Assembly: GCF_026898135.2 (NCBI RefSeq) | Contig: NZ_CP114035.2 | Coordinates: 4,505,501-4,569,500 of the forward strand | Reading direction: 5' to 3' | Source of the DNA: Pseudomonas fortuita | GTDB taxonomy: Bacteria; Pseudomonadota; Gammaproteobacteria; Pseudomonadales; Pseudomonadaceae | DNA: 64,000 nucleotides | In this document: in pieces, positions 62,287-64,000 of the stretch | How the letters are laid out: every line of letters begins with the position of its first letter | How positions within the stretch are numbered: the stretch's first letter is position 1 | Made by a program: the position numbers and the translations under genes | The notes under the pieces: generated by a model | Database searches by the model: none | The model's input: only the letters and a program-made list of their open reading frames with translations | Told to the model about the DNA's origin: nothing

Positions 62287-63326
62287 GTATTGGCCTGCAA
62301 GAGTCTGGTTAGACCCACATCCAGAGATGTGAGTGGCACCCACCCCAAAGCGCGGATCTTGTCGATATTGAAATGCCCGGCGCTTCGCACGGCGGGCGCC
62401 GGACCACTGCGCGACTTCGGCCTGACTTTGAGCTGCCCAGCCTTACCGGCTGAGGCAATCAACTTTTCGGCCAATTCCAGGATACTGGTTTCCTGCGTTT
62501 CACCGACGTTGTAGGCATGGCCCGCTTGGCCCCGGAACAGGATGTGGAACAGCCCGAGCACGGTATCGGAGACATAGCAGAACGGACGCGAGGCGCTTCC
62601 ATCGGAATCCAGCTGGATATCCCGGTTGTGAAGTACATCGGCAAGCAGATCGGAAATCGCCCGGCCATCGTCCAGACGCATACCCGGCCCATAGCAATGG
62701 GAAATCCTCGCAATCCTGGCATCCACGCCGTACTGGGTGTGGTAGGCCCGGCACAGGGTTTCGGCCAGGCGCTTGCTCTCGCCATAGCAGGCCCGAGGAG
62801 CCAACGGGTCTTCACGGCCAAAATCACCTTCCGCGATTGCATCGGTTTGCCAGGGATTATCGCCGTACACCGCACCGCTGCTGAGAAACAGAACACGTGC
62901 CTGCTTGTCCCGGGCCAGCTCAAGCAGTGCCCGGGTGCCATCGGTATTGGCGCGAATCGTATCGACCGGCCGCTGCAGATAGTCCTTGGGGCTGGCAGGG
63001 CTGGCGGCATGGATGATGAAATCCAGTGGTGCAGCAAGGCCACAGGGCTGGGTGACATCCTGGATCAGGGGCGTCACTTCACCAGGCATATCCAGCCAGG
63101 GCATGCGTTGACGCAGTTTTTCCAGGTCCCGAGCCAAGGCATACACCTGCAGGTTCGCCTGGGGCTGAAGGCGATTGAGCCAGGCCAGGGCCTCGACTAC
63201 GTGCCCACCGATAAAACCCGAGGCCCCAGTGACCAGGATGTGACGACCGTACAGGGCCTCCCAAGGCAACGGGGCGGCGAGCATACCGCTCAAATCCCCC
63301 GCAAGAATGGAATCAGGCGTCTTCAT
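62283..63326 (-). CDS. NAD-dependent sugar epimerase/dehydratase
   Basis: A 347-residue short-chain dehydrogenase of the extended type. Glycine-rich NAD motif G-A-S-G-F-I-G-G near residue 34, S-S-G-A-V-Y-G and the catalytic Y-G-E-S-K pair are present. Closest in pattern to UDP-glucuronate decarboxylase or dTDP-glucose 4,6-dehydratase relatives; product not readable. ATG 63326 lies inside the 3' end of the upstream gene (14-base overlap). Confidence 0.87.
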   Translation of the reverse strand: MKTPDSILAGDLSGMLAAPLPWEALYGRHILVTGASGFIGGHVVEALAWLNRLQPQANLQVYALARDLEKLRQRMPWLDMPGEVTPLIQDVTQPCGLAAPLDFIIHAASPASPKDYLQRPVDTIRANTDGTRALLELARDKQARVLFLSSGAVYGDNPWQTDAIAEGDFGREDPLAPRACYGESKRLAETLCRAYHTQYGVDARIARISHCYGPGMRLDDGRAISDLLADVLHNRDIQLDSDGSASRPFCYVSDTVLGLFHILFRGQAGHAYNVGETQETSILELAEKLIASAGKAGQLKVRPKSRSGPAPAVRSAGHFNIDKIRALGWVPLTSLDVGLTRLLQANT

Positions 63327-64000
63327 AAATGCTGTCCAGACCGATGATACGCTGCGCTGCAATCCCGAGATTGAGCAGGTGCTGACGGATTTCTGCTGCG
63401 AAGCGGATGGAGCAGATGACGATGGGTAATTCCGCATGCGCTTGCGGGTCGTAAGCACACACCACGTGTTTACCCAGGCGTTGCCCCCATTTCGCTTCGG
63501 ATGAGTCCAGCAAGGCGTGGATATCCAGCGACTCGGCCAACGGTGCCAGGTAATTGAGGTAGTCGCCGCCAATTCCGTACACCAGGAACGGGCCACCGGT
63601 TCTTTCACGAAAACGCTGCAGCAGCTGCTGCTCGCGGCGCTCTGCCCCAAGTTGCAGGCGGGCGACGATGCGGATCGAGTCCGAGTAGACCGGTGATTCG
63701 TAATGCCCCACGGACACCCCATCACAGCTAAACCCGCAACGTGCAAGTAGCAGGGTCAGCGAAGCCGGGGTGAACTGGTGCAAGTGCTCAAGATTGCGAT
63801 CACTGGCCAGCAGTGGATGCCCGGCCTGGTTCGGTACCTCGATCAGCACACGCCCGTCCGCACCAAGAAGACTCGACCAGGCCGCAAGCTCCTGCTCGGG
63901 TCGGGCGATGTGCTCCAGCACATGAAAGGACACGATCAACTGGTACGGCGCTGCCTCGATCTGACTGGTCGGCGTATGGAAGACGCGGTCAAGCTTCTGC
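63313..64000 (-). CDS. SAM-dependent methyltransferase with C-terminal Rossmann-like module, 5' end outside window
   Basis: The frame is open from the right edge to the stop at 63313 (229 codons visible). It has the class I methyltransferase motif F-H-V-L-E-H-I, followed by I-E-V-P-N-Q, and a C-terminal module (G-P-F-L-V-Y-G-I-G-G-D-Y, then I-V-I-C-S-I-R-F-A-A-E-I) like that of the methyltransferase at 59702. The SAM-binding glycine loop should be in the missing part. First visible gene of the glycan cluster; the operon probably begins further right. Confidence 0.8.
   Translation of the reverse strand, partial: QKLDRVFHTPTSQIEAAPYQLIVSFHVLEHIARPEQELAAWSSLLGADGRVLIEVPNQAGHPLLASDRNLEHLHQFTPASLTLLLARCGFSCDGVSVGHYESPVYSDSIRIVARLQLGAERREQQLLQRFRERTGGPFLVYGIGGDYLNYLAPLAESLDIHALLDSSEAKWGQRLGKHVVCAYDPQAHAELPIVICSIRFAAEIRQHLLNLGIAAQRIIGLDSIYEDA

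Overview
The window comes from a GC-rich gammaproteobacterium, almost certainly a member of the Pseudomonas putida group. The evidence is the gene order (ccm genes, then chemotaxis genes, then one long fli/flh cluster), Pseudomonas-only regulators (FleN, FleR/FleS, HptB-HsbR-HsbA, MotC/MotD), five sigma-54 promoters with near-consensus -24/-12 elements in front of flagellar operons, and many short palindromic REP pairs at operon edges. No tRNA, rRNA, CRISPR array or complete insertion sequence was seen.

Layout. 1-4121: housekeeping genes on the minus strand (histidine phosphatase fragment, FKBP isomerase, GFA protein, PhzF-like protein, 2-hydroxyacid dehydrogenase), then a gene-free 0.8 kb element made of two 231-base inverted arms flanked by hexamer arrays. 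4122-11467: a lipoprotein gene and the complete cytochrome c maturation operon ccmABCDEFGHI (minus strand; ccmD is short). 11671-19322: an island of plus-strand genes holding a FliK-like protein, an FlhB C-terminal-domain-like protein and two tandem large paralogous proteins that look like glycosylating toxins. 19406-28422: chemotaxis operon cheYZAB-motCD-parC-parP-cheW-DUF2802. 28543-33655: flhA-flhF-fleN-fliA. 33792-39204: fliLMNOPQR-flhB. 39556-40809: fliK. 40882-43283: hsbA-hsbR-hptB. 43504-49402: fliEFGHIJ. 49630-52202: fleS-fleR. 52414-64000: a seven-gene cluster of glycosyltransferases, methyltransferases, a pyruvyltransferase-like protein and a sugar epimerase, most likely making and attaching a flagellin glycan; it runs off the right edge.

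How it fits together. RpoN promoters (presumably with FleQ, outside the window) drive fleSR, fliE, fliL, fliK and flhA operons; FleR/FleS then activate later genes and FliA the last class. FlhF and FleN set flagellar place and number, while ParC/ParP place the chemotaxis array at the pole. HsbA/HsbR/HptB link motility to biofilm choices.

The most interesting part is the pair of about 900-residue proteins at 13628-19322. Both have an N-terminal dermonecrotic-toxin-like region, a central hydrophobic stretch and a C-terminal domain with the signature residues of the clostridial TcdA/TcdB glycosyltransferases, and both genes have their ribosome binding site inside a hairpin. Second are the glycosylation cluster placed next to fleS, and a fourfold repeated motif in the CheA linker that may be the dock for the ParP/ParC polar system.
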